Source: Phytoactinopolyspora endophytica
Lineage (GTDB): Bacteria; Actinomycetota; Actinomycetes; Jiangellales; Jiangellaceae
DNA: 22,256 nt
Direction of reading: 5' to 3'
NCBI RefSeq assembly: GCF_004138495.1
Contig: NZ_ML142853.1
Location: forward strand, 176,967-199,222
The position numbers and the translations under genes were made by a program. How positions within the stretch are numbered: position 1 is the stretch's first letter; every line of letters begins with the position of its first letter. Of this stretch, positions 1 through 7,331 are shown piece after piece. The notes under the pieces are model-generated. The model saw only the letters and a program-made list of their open reading frames with translations, was not told where the DNA came from and ran no database searches.

Positions 1-263
1 AAGCAGCACGAGGCGGCCAGCCACCAGGACCGGGCACTGATCGAGTGCCCGGCCGTGGCGGCTTGATCGGCGCGTTCGACGTTCGCCTGCCCGAGCCGCT
101 CGGCGGCTTCGTCCCACGCCACGCCGGTGTCGACCGCCGCATAGAGGGCGACGACGTCGGCGTAGTCCATGCCGTTGCCGGTCAGGCGTTGGAGCGGCAT
201 GGCCCGCTTGTGGGCTTCTGCGGCCGCCTTCCACTCAGGGGGTGCGACTTCAGCCGAACTCAC
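1..263 (-). CDS. Alpha/beta hydrolase, 2,6-dihydroxypseudooxynicotine hydrolase-like (N-terminal part, runs off the window)
   Basis: The frame starts at GTG 263 with a good Shine-Dalgarno (GAAGGAG at 271-277, 7 nt spacing) and stays open to the window edge, giving the first 87 residues. They match from memory the helical N-terminal region of 2,6-dihydroxypseudooxynicotine hydrolase-type alpha/beta hydrolases: an RLTGNGMDYADV segment (family form resembles RMLAYGVDYNDF), then a helix rich in Ala/Glu and AGHSISARSWWLAA (compare AGDLISAGELYFRAA). The catalytic domain lies outside the window, so no active-site residue can be checked. Known members cleave C-C bonds in ring-hydroxylated side-chain ketones. 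The gene sits 50 nt downstream of the FAD monooxygenase on the same strand, so the two are probably co-transcribed and act in one aromatic or heteroaromatic catabolic route. The substrate is unknown. Confidence 0.72.
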   Translation of the reverse strand, partial: MSSAEVAPPEWKAAAEAHKRAMPLQRLTGNGMDYADVVALYAAVDTGVAWDEAAERLGQANVERADQAATAGHSISARSWWLAASCC

Positions 264-313
264 GGTCGGTCTCCTTCGAGTAGTCCTGCGTGGGATGCGG
301 TGCAGCTGCCGGT

Positions 314-1882
314 TCAGACGACGGCCGGCTGGCTGTCGGCCGTGCGGGCGCTGGTGAGCGCGGTCCGCAGGTCGGCGACAAGGGCGTTGACGTCCTCGGC
401 GTCGGCGGCGGACCCGTAGAGCCAGAAATCCGGGCGGGCCAGGACCGCGACGCGGCCGTGGGTGACGAACCAGCCGGCGTAGGTGCCTTCCTCGTCGACC
501 ACGGTGGCGTTCTCGTCCCCGACGGAGGCGACGACGGTGCCGATGCTGGCGAGGAACTCGAGGTTCTCCTCTGTCAGGCCGTCCAGCACCGTCGGGTCGA
601 CGGTGATGAGCTGGAACCCACGACCGACCACGTCGTCGAACAGACCGACCGTGTCACCGTCGCGGACCTGCCCCTGCACCGCGGGGGCGCCGGCGAGCGG
701 GTCGGCGTCACGCGAGAACGCGGTCGGGCCGGGCGGGATGGTGGGCGGCGGCATGAGGGACGGGTCCTGCTGGACGGCCTTGAGGAAGCCGTCGCGCCGG
801 GCGGCGGCCTCGGGGTCGGTGATGATGCAGGGGATGCCGATTTCGCGTGACAGGTCGGTCCAGCCCTGCATGTTGGGCTTCCGGTCGCCCTCGTAGGAGT
901 CGAGGACGCTGGCGTTGGCCAGGCCGCGCATGACCAGGTCAAGACGCCAGGTGAGCGCGGAGGCGTCACGCAGGCCGTTGCACATGCCCTCGCCCGCGAA
1001 CGGCCACAGGATGTGGGCGGCGTCGCCGATGAGGAAGATGCGGCCGCGGCGCCACTCGTCGGTCATCGACTCGCGGAACTGGTAGACCGGGTGCCGCAGC
1101 ACCTCGACGTCCTCGGGGGTCACCCACGGCTCGAGGAGCTCCCACACCTTGTCGATGGTCATGTCCTCGGGCGTCTCGCCCGGGAGGAGGGTGAACTCCC
1201 AGCGACGGTGGGTCTTGCCGAGCTGGAACAGGCAGCCGGGGCGCTCGGGGTCGGCGAACTGGCCGTTGTCGAACTCGAACGACAGCTCGCGCTTCTGCAC
1301 CGTGTCGATGACCAGCTGGAGCGGGCCGTCGTTGCCGGGGGTGACCGTGATGCCGAGCTGGTTGCGCACGAAGCTGTTCGCGCCGTCCGCGGCGACCGCG
1401 TACTGGGCGCGCACGGTGCGCTCCTCGCCGCTCTTGCGGTTGCGGTAGCGGACCTCGACGCCGTCGACGTCCTGGTCGATGTCGACGACCTCGTGGTCCA
1501 TGTGAACCTCGACGTTGTCCAGCTTCTCGATGCGGTGGTTCAGGGCGAGCTCAAGGTTGTTCTGGTAGAAGATCCAGTGCCCGCGGTGACCGTGCGGGCC
1601 GATGAGCGACCAGTCCAGGCTCATCAGCAGATCGCCACCGAACGCCTTGTTGCGCATGTCGTACAGCTCCCACGCGACGGCGTCCTCGCGGAACTCCTCG
1701 CCGGCACCGACACGGTCGAAGGTGCGCATGATCTCGTCGTCCACGTGCCCGGCACGCGAGAGGCCGTAGAGCTGGGGGTGGCGCTCGATCGCGATGACGC
1801 TGTGACCTATCTGGCCGAGCTGCAGGCTCGCCATCTGGCCACACGGACCGAAGCCGATGACGACGACGTCATACTGGTCCAT
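314..1882 (-). CDS. FAD-dependent aromatic-ring monooxygenase, MhpA/PheA class
   Basis: The 522-residue protein is a class A flavoprotein hydroxylase, which uses NAD(P)H and O2 to hydroxylate a phenolic ring. It has the N-terminal Rossmann motif GFGPCG (residues 10-15), the DG motif in AADGANS (164-170) and the FAD-binding GDAAH (286-290) followed by GEGMCNGLRDASALTWRL. These are the three signatures of the MhpA (3-(3-hydroxyphenyl)propionate hydroxylase) group, and the length is normal. I chose ATG 1882 because AAGGAG lies 7 nt upstream; the frame stays open 63 nt further to 1945 but without a better site. It diverges from the IclR regulator and precedes the hydrolase at 263. The ring-hydroxylase class is secure. 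The exact substrate (phenylpropionate, resorcinol-like or pyridine-type) cannot be told. Confidence 0.88.
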   Translation of the reverse strand: MDQYDVVVIGFGPCGQMASLQLGQIGHSVIAIERHPQLYGLSRAGHVDDEIMRTFDRVGAGEEFREDAVAWELYDMRNKAFGGDLLMSLDWSLIGPHGHRGHWIFYQNNLELALNHRIEKLDNVEVHMDHEVVDIDQDVDGVEVRYRNRKSGEERTVRAQYAVAADGANSFVRNQLGITVTPGNDGPLQLVIDTVQKRELSFEFDNGQFADPERPGCLFQLGKTHRRWEFTLLPGETPEDMTIDKVWELLEPWVTPEDVEVLRHPVYQFRESMTDEWRRGRIFLIGDAAHILWPFAGEGMCNGLRDASALTWRLDLVMRGLANASVLDSYEGDRKPNMQGWTDLSREIGIPCIITDPEAAARRDGFLKAVQQDPSLMPPPTIPPGPTAFSRDADPLAGAPAVQGQVRDGDTVGLFDDVVGRGFQLITVDPTVLDGLTEENLEFLASIGTVVASVGDENATVVDEEGTYAGWFVTHGRVAVLARPDFWLYGSAADAEDVNALVADLRTALTSARTADSQPAVV

Positions 1883-1902
1883 GACAGGACTCCTTGTCTT
1901 TT

Positions 1903-1909
1903 CGGACAG
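1903..1909 (+). promoter_or_regulatory. CGGACAG half-site near the monooxygenase start
   Basis: CGGACAG at 1903-1909 repeats the CGGACAG found at 2022-2028 in the palindromic block by the iclR gene, in the same orientation. It lies 21 nt upstream of the monooxygenase start codon. It could be a secondary operator for the IclR-type regulator. Seven bases are weak evidence. Confidence 0.25.
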
Positions 1910-2010
1910 TCGTTCGCAGAGCGGCGGCTGTTGCGTTTTCGACAACGATGTGGGACGGCGGCCACGCAGGTCAAGGGCGCGAAAGAGTCCGTTGTCACGA
2001 TCTGGACTTT

Positions 2011-2037
2011 TGTCCGTAGAGCGGACAGACTGTCTGT
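2011..2037. promoter_or_regulatory. Overlapping palindromes in the monooxygenase/iclR divergent promoter, likely IclR operator
   Basis: Two inverted repeats overlap here. TGTCCG-TAGAG-CGGACA (2011-2016 and 2022-2027) has 6-nt arms and a 5-nt spacer. ACAGAC-T-GTCTGT (2025-2037) is a perfect 13-bp palindrome. They lie 38-64 nt upstream of the iclR start in the divergent intergenic region. IclR-family regulators usually bind palindromic sites between themselves and their target operon, so this is the best operator candidate. Binding is inferred. Confidence 0.55.
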
Positions 2038-2074
2038 ATCACCACGCGTATTGTCGGCTCTCGGAAGGAACGTC

Positions 2075-2875
2075 ATGCCTCGCCGCGACTCCAACCCCAA
2101 CTTCGTCGAGGCCGTCGCGCGGGGGCTCGACCTCATCCGCGCGTTCGAGCCCGGACGTCCGTCCATGACGCTCGCCGAACTCGCCACGGCGGCGTCCCTG
2201 CCCCGGCCGACCGCCTCACGCATCCTCTACACGCTGGAGACGCTCGGGTACGTGCGCTCCGTGAGCGGCGGGTACACGCTGACCGTGCGCATCCTCGAGC
2301 TGGGCATGACGTACGTGCAGCAGGTCGACATGTGGGACGTCGCACGACCCCGCCTACAGGAACTCGTCGCCCAGACCGGGGAGTCCAGCTCCATCGCCGA
2401 GCTCGACGGCTCCGACATCGTCTACGTGGCCCGAGTCGCCGTGCCCAAGCTCATCGCCCTCGTCGTACGCATCGGCACCAAGTTCCCCGCCGCACCCACG
2501 TCCCTCGGGAAGGTGCTCCTTGCGGGTCTCAGCGACGACGAAGTCGCCCGCGTCATGGCCGAACCCTCACGCTCAGGCATTGAAGCGCGGTGGAAGCCCG
2601 ACCTGCCCGAGCTCATCGACAGCCTCTCCGAGGTTCGCGCCCAAGGTTGGTCGCTCACCGACGAACAACTCGCCTCCGGCATCCGCTCCATCGCCGCACC
2701 CCTGCGCGACGGATCCGGTCAGGTGCGGGCCGCCATGAACGTCACCGTCCACGCCGCCGAGACATCCAAGGAGGTGCTCCTCGGAGAGCACCTCCCCAAG
2801 CTGCTCGCCACTGCATCCGCCCTGTCAGCGGACTGGGCGCGCCGCGACGCCATCCCCTACGCCGAACAGTCGTAA
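2075..2875 (+). CDS. IclR-family transcriptional regulator
   Basis: The 266-residue protein has the normal IclR layout: an N-terminal winged helix-turn-helix (about residues 8-70, with MTLAELATAASLPRPTASRILYTL as the recognition region) and a C-terminal effector-binding domain (about 80-255, including LGKVLLAGLSDDE and the ASGIRSIAAPLRDGSG core). The SPxR-type central motifs resemble the PcaR/PobR branch, which controls aromatic catabolism. ATG 2075 has GGAAGGA upstream. The frame is open further upstream, but only antisense to the monooxygenase and through a region that does not look like protein. Divergence from the monooxygenase-hydrolase operon suggests it controls that operon in response to an aromatic compound. 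The gene ends with tandem stops, TAA TAG. Confidence 0.9.
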   Translation: MPRRDSNPNFVEAVARGLDLIRAFEPGRPSMTLAELATAASLPRPTASRILYTLETLGYVRSVSGGYTLTVRILELGMTYVQQVDMWDVARPRLQELVAQTGESSSIAELDGSDIVYVARVAVPKLIALVVRIGTKFPAAPTSLGKVLLAGLSDDEVARVMAEPSRSGIEARWKPDLPELIDSLSEVRAQGWSLTDEQLASGIRSIAAPLRDGSGQVRAAMNVTVHAAETSKEVLLGEHLPKLLATASALSADWARRDAIPYAEQS

Positions 2876-2878
2876 TAG

Positions 2879-3733
2879 GTTGGACCCGCTGCGACCAAGA
2901 CTGACGACGAAGGCCTGCACGACCGGCTGGATGCCGCGCGGAACATCCTGAAGGCAGCGCGACGCGCCGCGAAAGGTGGCGAGACGCCGGGAAAAGCCGA
3001 CGGCGGCGCCCCATCGGCGCCGCTTCCACCGCTAATTGCAACGCTAGTCCCGCCTGGTTCGCCTGACGCAGAACTCATCGAACAGATCACGCCGGCGACG
3101 CTTGCCACGATCGAGGAACGTCTCGACCACGTCGCCGCCGCGCGTCGCCACTTCAACCTCGTCCAGACCGAGCTGTTCGACGACCTCCGCTGTTCGCTCG
3201 CAAGCAGCCCCGACTACAAGGACGACGTAATCCCGGTCGTCGACGAGATCCTGGTCCTAATCATCAACTTCGTGGTCAGCAGGACCGGTGGCCAGTCCAA
3301 TCACTACAAGTACCTGTTCGACCTCGCCGCCAACGAGGACGCCATCCACGAGGATCTCTTCAACTACCTCGTCGGAAACCTCGGTAGCCGTGCGGAGTAC
3401 GAGGTCTCGCACGTCGGCGGAGGCCGCGTCGACATCCGCCTGAAGTTCGACAGGTTCGCCCTGCACATTGAGATGAAGGTCGACAGCACCCAGCTTCCGA
3501 TGGATGACCGGACCGCCTACCTCAAGCAGGCAGCCACCTACCAGGGCAACGACATCCGCATGGGGTTCCTCGTCGCGCTCCGGTATAAGGCCTTCGACCC
3601 CACGGGGCCGCCACCGAACATCAAGGCACTCGTAACCCACACCGAGTTTTCGATCACCGGTGACCCGGTACCTCGTCACATGGTGCTCGTCGCAGTGCCC
3701 GGGAGCCGTACGAATCCTTCAGGGTCGAAGTAA
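2879..3733 (+). pseudogene. 5'-truncated gene with a RecB-like PD-(D/E)XK nuclease domain
   Basis: A frame of 285 codons runs from just after the tandem stops of iclR (and in the same frame) to TAA 3733. It has no ATG, GTG or TTG until GTG 3272, yet codon bias and composition look genuinely coding throughout, so the real N-terminus seems to be missing. The C-terminal part carries the ordered motifs of a PD-(D/E)XK nuclease: a helix acidic residue in AIHEDLF, Asp in GGGRVDIRL, Glu and Lys in LHIEMKV, and a RecB-type QxxxY in KQAATY. The upstream part is helical (ATIEERLDHVAAARRHF). Translation from GTG 3272 would give 153 residues keeping all catalytic motifs, so a functional short protein cannot be excluded. 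I do not recognise the full-length family; such nucleases often occur in defence or mobile genes. Confidence 0.6.
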
Positions 3734-3914
3734 CCAGCGGTATGCGTGCAGCTCGACTAGAGAGCGCCGACACAGGCCGCGTTAATCTGGGCGCAATGAC
3801 GCAACGTCGTGAGGTCCTGGGTACGCCGCCCGCTGCTGCAGGCCCATTCTCCTGAAACTATCGCCACGAGATAGCCACAGCACCGGCAGCCCAGGATGAG
3901 CAACGCCGGCATCA

Positions 3915-4000
3915 GAGCGCTCTCTCGACGCGCTCGGCAACATCCACACCGCGATCAGCGCCGCGGACCCGAACAACAAGGGCGGAGATCTACCGCCGCC
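3915..4000 (+). pseudogene. Possible decayed C-terminal fragment of a serine site-specific recombinase
   Basis: Reading from 3927 gives DALGNIHTAISAADPNNK. If one G at 3981-3983 is skipped it continues AEIYRRPN. This matches the pattern of actinobacterial large serine recombinase tails (ALGD-I--AL--ADP-DKAEIYR-LGL). No start, no catalytic domain and a stop at 3897 in the same frame mean this is at most a fossil. The rest of the gap between 3734 and 4016 shows no gene; it holds only a small inverted repeat, CTATC-N7-GATAG, at 3858-3874. The match is short and recalled by eye. Confidence 0.3.
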
Positions 4001-4016
4001 CGAATTCGGTTGTCCC

Positions 4017-5129
4017 TCACGTGCGGCCGTTGAGGGCGTCGGCAAGCCGATCGAGCGCGGCGCTGAAGTCATCGGCCGAAAGGTGGCCGAAGCCGAGCCG
4101 GAACACTAGGTCGTGCTCTCCGAACCATGATCCCGGCGCCACCCTCGCGTCGCGTTCGGTGAGGCGTGTGTAGAACGCACCGACCGCGTCGTCGTCAGGG
4201 AACCAGTCGGCATGCAGGCGCAGGCAGCACATCGCTCCCCCGTCGGGCCGGACGAGTTCCACAGGCTGGTCGCTCACCCAGTTCAGCGTTTCGGCAAGCG
4301 CCTGCTCCAGCCGCTTGGCGCGCGGCGCGAGGACCTCGGCGCGTCGGCGCAACACTTGTGCGGCAAGGAATTCGTCGACCGTCGAGCACGCGATCGTCGT
4401 ATGGAACTTCGCTTCGCGGAGCCTTTCGTACAGCTCGTCGTCGCTCGTGGTCAGCCAGCCGAGCCGCAGTCCAGGCGCCCCGTGTGCCTTCGACAGCGAG
4501 GAGCAGGTGACGATCTCGGGCGACAACGTCGCCGTCGACCGCGGTATCGGGTCGTCTCCGTAGGTGGACTCCCGGTAGGTCTCGTCGACCAGCACGACCG
4601 CTGCCGGCGCGCGATCCTGCACCGCCGCGATCAATCCGCGCAACTCGTCGTCGGTGAATCGGACGCCGGAAGGGTTCTGCGGTGAGGCAAGCGACACCAG
4701 CCGAGTCCGTGGTGTGAGCGCGTCGGCGACCGCGTCCAGCGGCAGCCGGTAACCGTCGTCGAACGACAGCGGCACCACGTCCACCTGGGCGCCGAGTCCT
4801 TCCGGGACTCCCCGCGCAGGCGGAAAGCACGGCGTCGCAAGCAGGACCCGGTCACCCGGGCCGCACGTCGCCTGGGCAAGCAGGAACATGGCCTCGATCG
4901 CTCCGACCGTCACCAATACCCGTTCGGCGTTCACGCCGGCGTCGGCGGCGATCAGCTCACGCAACTCGGCGTCGCCGCGCGACGTGCCGTAGCCGAGGGC
5001 CAGATCCGCCAGCTCGGCCGGGTCAGCGATGTCGCCGAGGTTCAGCGGAGGACAGGTGCTCTCCGCCAGGTCGTAGCGGACCGGGCTGTCGATCAGGGTG
5101 GTCATGGCGCTGGGCTCGAAGGTGGTCAT
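4017..5129 (-). CDS. PLP-dependent class I/II aminotransferase
   Basis: The 370-residue protein is a fold-type I aminotransferase. Visible signatures are SPQNPSG (residues 149-155, the Asn that contacts PLP), DETYRE (182-187, Asp for the pyridine nitrogen and Tyr) and SLSKAHGAPGLRLGW (211-225), in which Lys214 should form the Schiff base. C-terminal FRLGFGH holds the likely carboxylate-binding Arg. Length fits the aspartate/tyrosine aminotransferase superfamily. The start is uncertain: ATG 5129 and ATG 5105 are both possible and neither has a clear Shine-Dalgarno. It diverges from a SAM methyltransferase with 130 nt between them. The amino-donor substrate cannot be told; capreomycidine-type or lyase side reactions in this superfamily are also possible. 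Confidence 0.85.
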   Translation of the reverse strand: MTTFEPSAMTTLIDSPVRYDLAESTCPPLNLGDIADPAELADLALGYGTSRGDAELRELIAADAGVNAERVLVTVGAIEAMFLLAQATCGPGDRVLLATPCFPPARGVPEGLGAQVDVVPLSFDDGYRLPLDAVADALTPRTRLVSLASPQNPSGVRFTDDELRGLIAAVQDRAPAAVVLVDETYRESTYGDDPIPRSTATLSPEIVTCSSLSKAHGAPGLRLGWLTTSDDELYERLREAKFHTTIACSTVDEFLAAQVLRRRAEVLAPRAKRLEQALAETLNWVSDQPVELVRPDGGAMCCLRLHADWFPDDDAVGAFYTRLTERDARVAPGSWFGEHDLVFRLGFGHLSADDFSAALDRLADALNGRT

Positions 5130-5231
5130 GGCACCTATGGTCGTCGGTGAGCACGGGTCGCGACAGTGCCAGCTCCACGAAAGTGGCCTCCGCGGGTGGC
5201 AGCAACGGGCCGCAGAAAATGCATGGCCGGG

Positions 5232-5253
5232 GTTCCTGGAACGTCGATACTGT
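5232..5253 (+). promoter_or_regulatory. Leaderless promoter of the methyltransferase with a GTTCC-T-GGAAC palindrome
   Basis: TACTGT (5248-5253) fits the TANNNT -10 element and lies 6 nt before ATG 5260, so the transcript should begin at or next to the start codon. A perfect 11-bp palindrome, GTTCCTGGAAC (5232-5242), covers the region just upstream and could bind a regulator. No Shine-Dalgarno is present, which agrees with a leaderless start. Confidence 0.45.
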
Positions 5254-5259
5254 CAGCGG

Positions 5260-5988
5260 ATGCCTGATGCGATCTTTGCGCACCCCCGCCTCGCGTCCAT
5301 ATACGACGCATTCGACGGACAACGAGACGACCTCACCGCCTACTTCGACATCGCCGACGAGCTGGGCGCACAGCATGTCCTCGACGTCGGTTGCGGGACG
5401 GGATCGCTGGCGGTCCTGCTCGCCGCCGGCGGCCGTACGGTTGTCGGTGTCGATCCGGCCGAGGCCTCACTCAACGTCGCGAGGTCGAAGGATCGCGACG
5501 CCAGGATCACCTGGGTTCATGGCGATGCCACGACACTGTCCGCCCTCGATGCCGATCTTGCGGTGATGACAGGCAACGTGGCACAGGTCTTCCTCACCGA
5601 CGAGGACTGGGCGCAGACTCTGCAGGGCGTCCACGCCGCACTTCGTCCACATGGCTACTTCGTGTTCGAGACCAGGCACCCCGAACGACGGGCCTGGGAG
5701 GAGTGGGCTGCCGACTCTGCTCACGTCATCCGCGAAGTCCCGGGAATCGGACCGGTGGAGCAGCACCGCGAGGTCACCGACGTCAGCCTTCCGCGTGTGT
5801 CGTTCCGCTACACGTATCGGTTCCTGGCCGACGACGCCACCTTCACCTCCGACTCAACCCTCCGGTTCCGAAGCCGCGGTGAGGTGGAATCGAGCCTGAT
5901 CGCCCATGGCTATCGGGTACGTGATGTGCGAGACGCCCCTGATCGCCCAGGTCGCGAGTTCGTCTTCATCACCGAGCGCACGACCTGA
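5260..5988 (+). CDS. Class I SAM-dependent methyltransferase
   Basis: The 242-residue protein has SAM motif I as VLDVGCGTGS (residues 40-49), an acidic end of strand beta-2 in VVGVDPAE, and DADLAVMTGNVAQVF as motif IV region, followed by LRPHGYFVFETRHP. This is the Methyltransf_11/25 type small-molecule methyltransferase fold at normal length. The frame is open to 5098, but MPDAIFAHPRLASIYDAFDG at ATG 5260 is the usual family beginning and the leaderless -10 element supports it. The gene converges on the WYL regulator with a hairpin overlapping its stop. Substrate unknown. Confidence 0.85.
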   Translation: MPDAIFAHPRLASIYDAFDGQRDDLTAYFDIADELGAQHVLDVGCGTGSLAVLLAAGGRTVVGVDPAEASLNVARSKDRDARITWVHGDATTLSALDADLAVMTGNVAQVFLTDEDWAQTLQGVHAALRPHGYFVFETRHPERRAWEEWAADSAHVIREVPGIGPVEQHREVTDVSLPRVSFRYTYRFLADDATFTSDSTLRFRSRGEVESSLIAHGYRVRDVRDAPDRPGREFVFITERTT

Positions 5989-6004
5989 GCTCTGGGAGCT
6001 CGGG
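5984..6004. terminator. Hairpin between convergent methyltransferase and WYL regulator genes
   Basis: CCTGAGCTC (5984-5992), loop TGG, GAGCTCGGG (5996-6004) form a 9-bp stem with one T-G wobble. It overlaps the methyltransferase TGA (5986-5988) and lies in the 33-nt gap between two convergent genes. There is no T-tract, which is common for actinomycete terminators. It could serve both strands. Confidence 0.5.
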
Positions 6005-6021
6005 CGAACGTGTGGACGAGG

Positions 6022-6987
6022 TCAGGGACCTGGACCGTCACTTGCCGCCAGCAGTCGCTGTCCGAGGTGACGGGTGGCCTCTCGGAGTTCGGGGCACTTC
6101 ACGATCCGGTATGACGCCGGGATCGCTGCAAGCTGTGCGGCGCACCACTTGGGGTTGCTGGTGCTGCCGACTAGGCGGCTGGTCTCGGCGTCGACCGGCT
6201 CGACCAGTCCGAGGGTGCGGGGAACGCAACGTTTCACGTCGTCGACGGGTGCGTCGACGACGACCTCGACGTCATACTCCCAGCCGACGGCGAGGTGCGC
6301 CTCGAGTTCGGCGGCCGGATCAAGATCGGTGGGTGGGGTGAACGTGGCGTCGAGCACGTCCACTCCCCGGACCCGGTCGATGCGGTAGGCCCGCTGGGCG
6401 TTCGCAGTGTGTGACCAGCACAGCAGGTACCACCGGCCGTGGCGCACGATGACCGCCCACGGGTCGATCTCGAAGACCCGCTCCGATCCGGCCTCAGTCC
6501 GGTAGTCGAGTCGCACCCGTCGTTGTTCCGAGCGGGCCTGCACGAGCGCGGTCGTGGTCTCCGGGTCGGGCCGGGCTGCGGCACGGTCAGGAGCAGGCGC
6601 CGTCGTACGACGAACCGCCTCGGCCTGGGCGGTCACGGACTCCGGGAGTGCCCGCACGATCTTGCCCAGGGCGCCGCCGACCAGGTCGGTCGGGTCGCTG
6701 GCGTTGTGGTGGCCGTCGAGCACGGCCATCACCAGGCCGAGAGCCTCGGCGCCGGTGAACATCAGGGGCGGAAGCCGCAGGCCGCGCCCCAGGCGGTAAC
6801 CGCCGTAGCGCCCACGAACGGACTCGATCGGGATGTCGGCCTCGCGCAGGATGCCGACATAGCGCCGCGCGGCGCGATCGGAGATGCCGAGCTTGTCGCC
6901 GAGCTGATCCGCGGTGATGCCCGGACTGGCCTGGATGAGTTCCAGGGTCAGCAACGCCCGTGCCGTCGGGCTCGCGTCGGGCTCCAC
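6022..6987 (-). CDS. WYL-domain transcriptional regulator (HTH-WYL-WCX)
   Basis: The 321-residue protein has an N-terminal HTH of the HTH_11/DeoR type (residues 9-65: ITADQLGDKLGISDRAARRYVGIL), a WYL domain (about 150-215, with RWYLLCW at 185-191) and a C-terminal WCX extension (about 225-310). The family includes YafY-type regulators and the DNA-damage activator PafBC; WYL domains are thought to sense ligands or nucleic acid. GTG 6987 is chosen for GGAGG 6 nt upstream. An inverted-repeat operator (7006-7022) lies in its leader 19 nt before the start codon, so autoregulation is likely. The same operator recurs before four other units in this window, which makes this protein the best candidate regulator for them. 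Whether it activates or represses cannot be told. Confidence 0.88.
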   Translation of the reverse strand: MEPDASPTARALLTLELIQASPGITADQLGDKLGISDRAARRYVGILREADIPIESVRGRYGGYRLGRGLRLPPLMFTGAEALGLVMAVLDGHHNASDPTDLVGGALGKIVRALPESVTAQAEAVRRTTAPAPDRAAARPDPETTTALVQARSEQRRVRLDYRTEAGSERVFEIDPWAVIVRHGRWYLLCWSHTANAQRAYRIDRVRGVDVLDATFTPPTDLDPAAELEAHLAVGWEYDVEVVVDAPVDDVKRCVPRTLGLVEPVDAETSRLVGSTSNPKWCAAQLAAIPASYRIVKCPELREATRHLGQRLLAASDGPGP

Positions 6988-7058
6988 AACATCCCTCCAT
7001 CATTCCGGAAGTAGAACGTCCGGAATAGAGCTTAACCTGTGTGCATGACCAAGGACAG
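6976..7058 (+). repeat. Promoter-module duplication, copy 1
   Basis: This stretch spans the first codons of the WYL gene, the operator-promoter at 7006-7038 and the bases up to ATGACCAAGGACA. It aligns with 7332-7410 at most positions with small indels (a 2-3 nt gap near CATCCC and one base before ATG). The shared blocks are CACARCATCCC, CCGGAAGYAGARCGTCCGG, AA-AG-G-TTA-C-TGTG and ATGACCRAGGACA. The repeat implies a segmental duplication that copied a promoter. Confidence 0.65.
7006..7038 (+). promoter_or_regulatory. Regulon promoter site A: CGGAAG-N5-CGTCCG-N10-TAACCT
   Basis: CGGAAG (7006-7011), TAGAA, CGTCCG (7017-7022), 10 nt, then TAACCT (7033-7038) and 6 nt to ATG 7045. The enclosing repeat is ATTCCGGA-N9-TCCGGAAT (7002-7009 and 7019-7026), perfect over 8 nt. 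On the plus strand it would drive a leaderless mini-ORF and the small basic protein. On the minus strand it lies in the WYL gene leader. Confidence 0.7.
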
Positions 7059-7083
7059 AGCAGCGACGGAGGCACACGGTTAG
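7045..7083 (+). CDS. Leaderless 12-codon mini-ORF upstream of the small basic protein gene
   Basis: ATG 7045 lies 6 nt after the -10 element of site A and opens MTKDRAATEAHG, ending in TAG 7081-7083, 2 nt before ATG 7086. Its first codons match those of the DinB gene at 7397 (ATGACC-AGGACA), so it may be the stub left when a copied start region lost its gene. It may also act as a leader peptide giving translational coupling to the next gene. No function is known. Confidence 0.35.
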   Translation: MTKDRAATEAHG

Positions 7084-7085
7084 CC

Positions 7086-7280
7086 ATGTTCTTCCACCAT
7101 GAAGACCTCATGCGTCACGAACACCGCCTGCGCGAGCAGGAAGCCCGGCGCACGCTCCTCCGAACGGTCACCGCCCGTCAGGCACGTGCCGAACGGAGCC
7201 TGCGCCGTCGGGAGCGCAGGTTCACGCGGCTTTCGGCACAGCTGGCCCGCCTGCGCATGGCGCGGCCATCGGTGCCCTGA
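7086..7280 (+). CDS. Small Arg-rich basic protein of unknown function
   Basis: This 64-residue protein begins MFFHHEDLMRHEHRL and is dominated by Arg-rich helix (LREQEARRTLLRTVTARQARAERSLRRRERRFTRL). Short proteins beginning MFF--EDL with an Arg/Glu-rich helix are common in actinomycetes, so I take it as a real gene, but I know of no assigned function. GGAGG lies 13 nt upstream, too far to be ideal; coupling to the mini-ORF that ends 2 nt before may help translation. The frame is open from 7041. It has no membrane segment and no Cys. It sits between the two copies of the duplicated promoter module. Confidence 0.6.
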   Translation: MFFHHEDLMRHEHRLREQEARRTLLRTVTARQARAERSLRRRERRFTRLSAQLARLRMARPSVP

Positions 7281-7331
7281 GTGCGTTTCCCGGAACGCTG
7301 GACGTCGGGCGTCTGCGCGGTCGGTCCAAGC

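Noticed and set aside
1013..2074. Long open plus-strand frame upstream of and continuous with iclR
   Set aside because: It is antisense to the monooxygenase; its composition is Val/Asp/Leu-rich shadow sequence and the IclR family start is at 2075.
3858..3874. CTATC-N7-GATAG inverted repeat as a possible attachment site
   Set aside because: Five-base arms are expected by chance and no second copy was found in the window.
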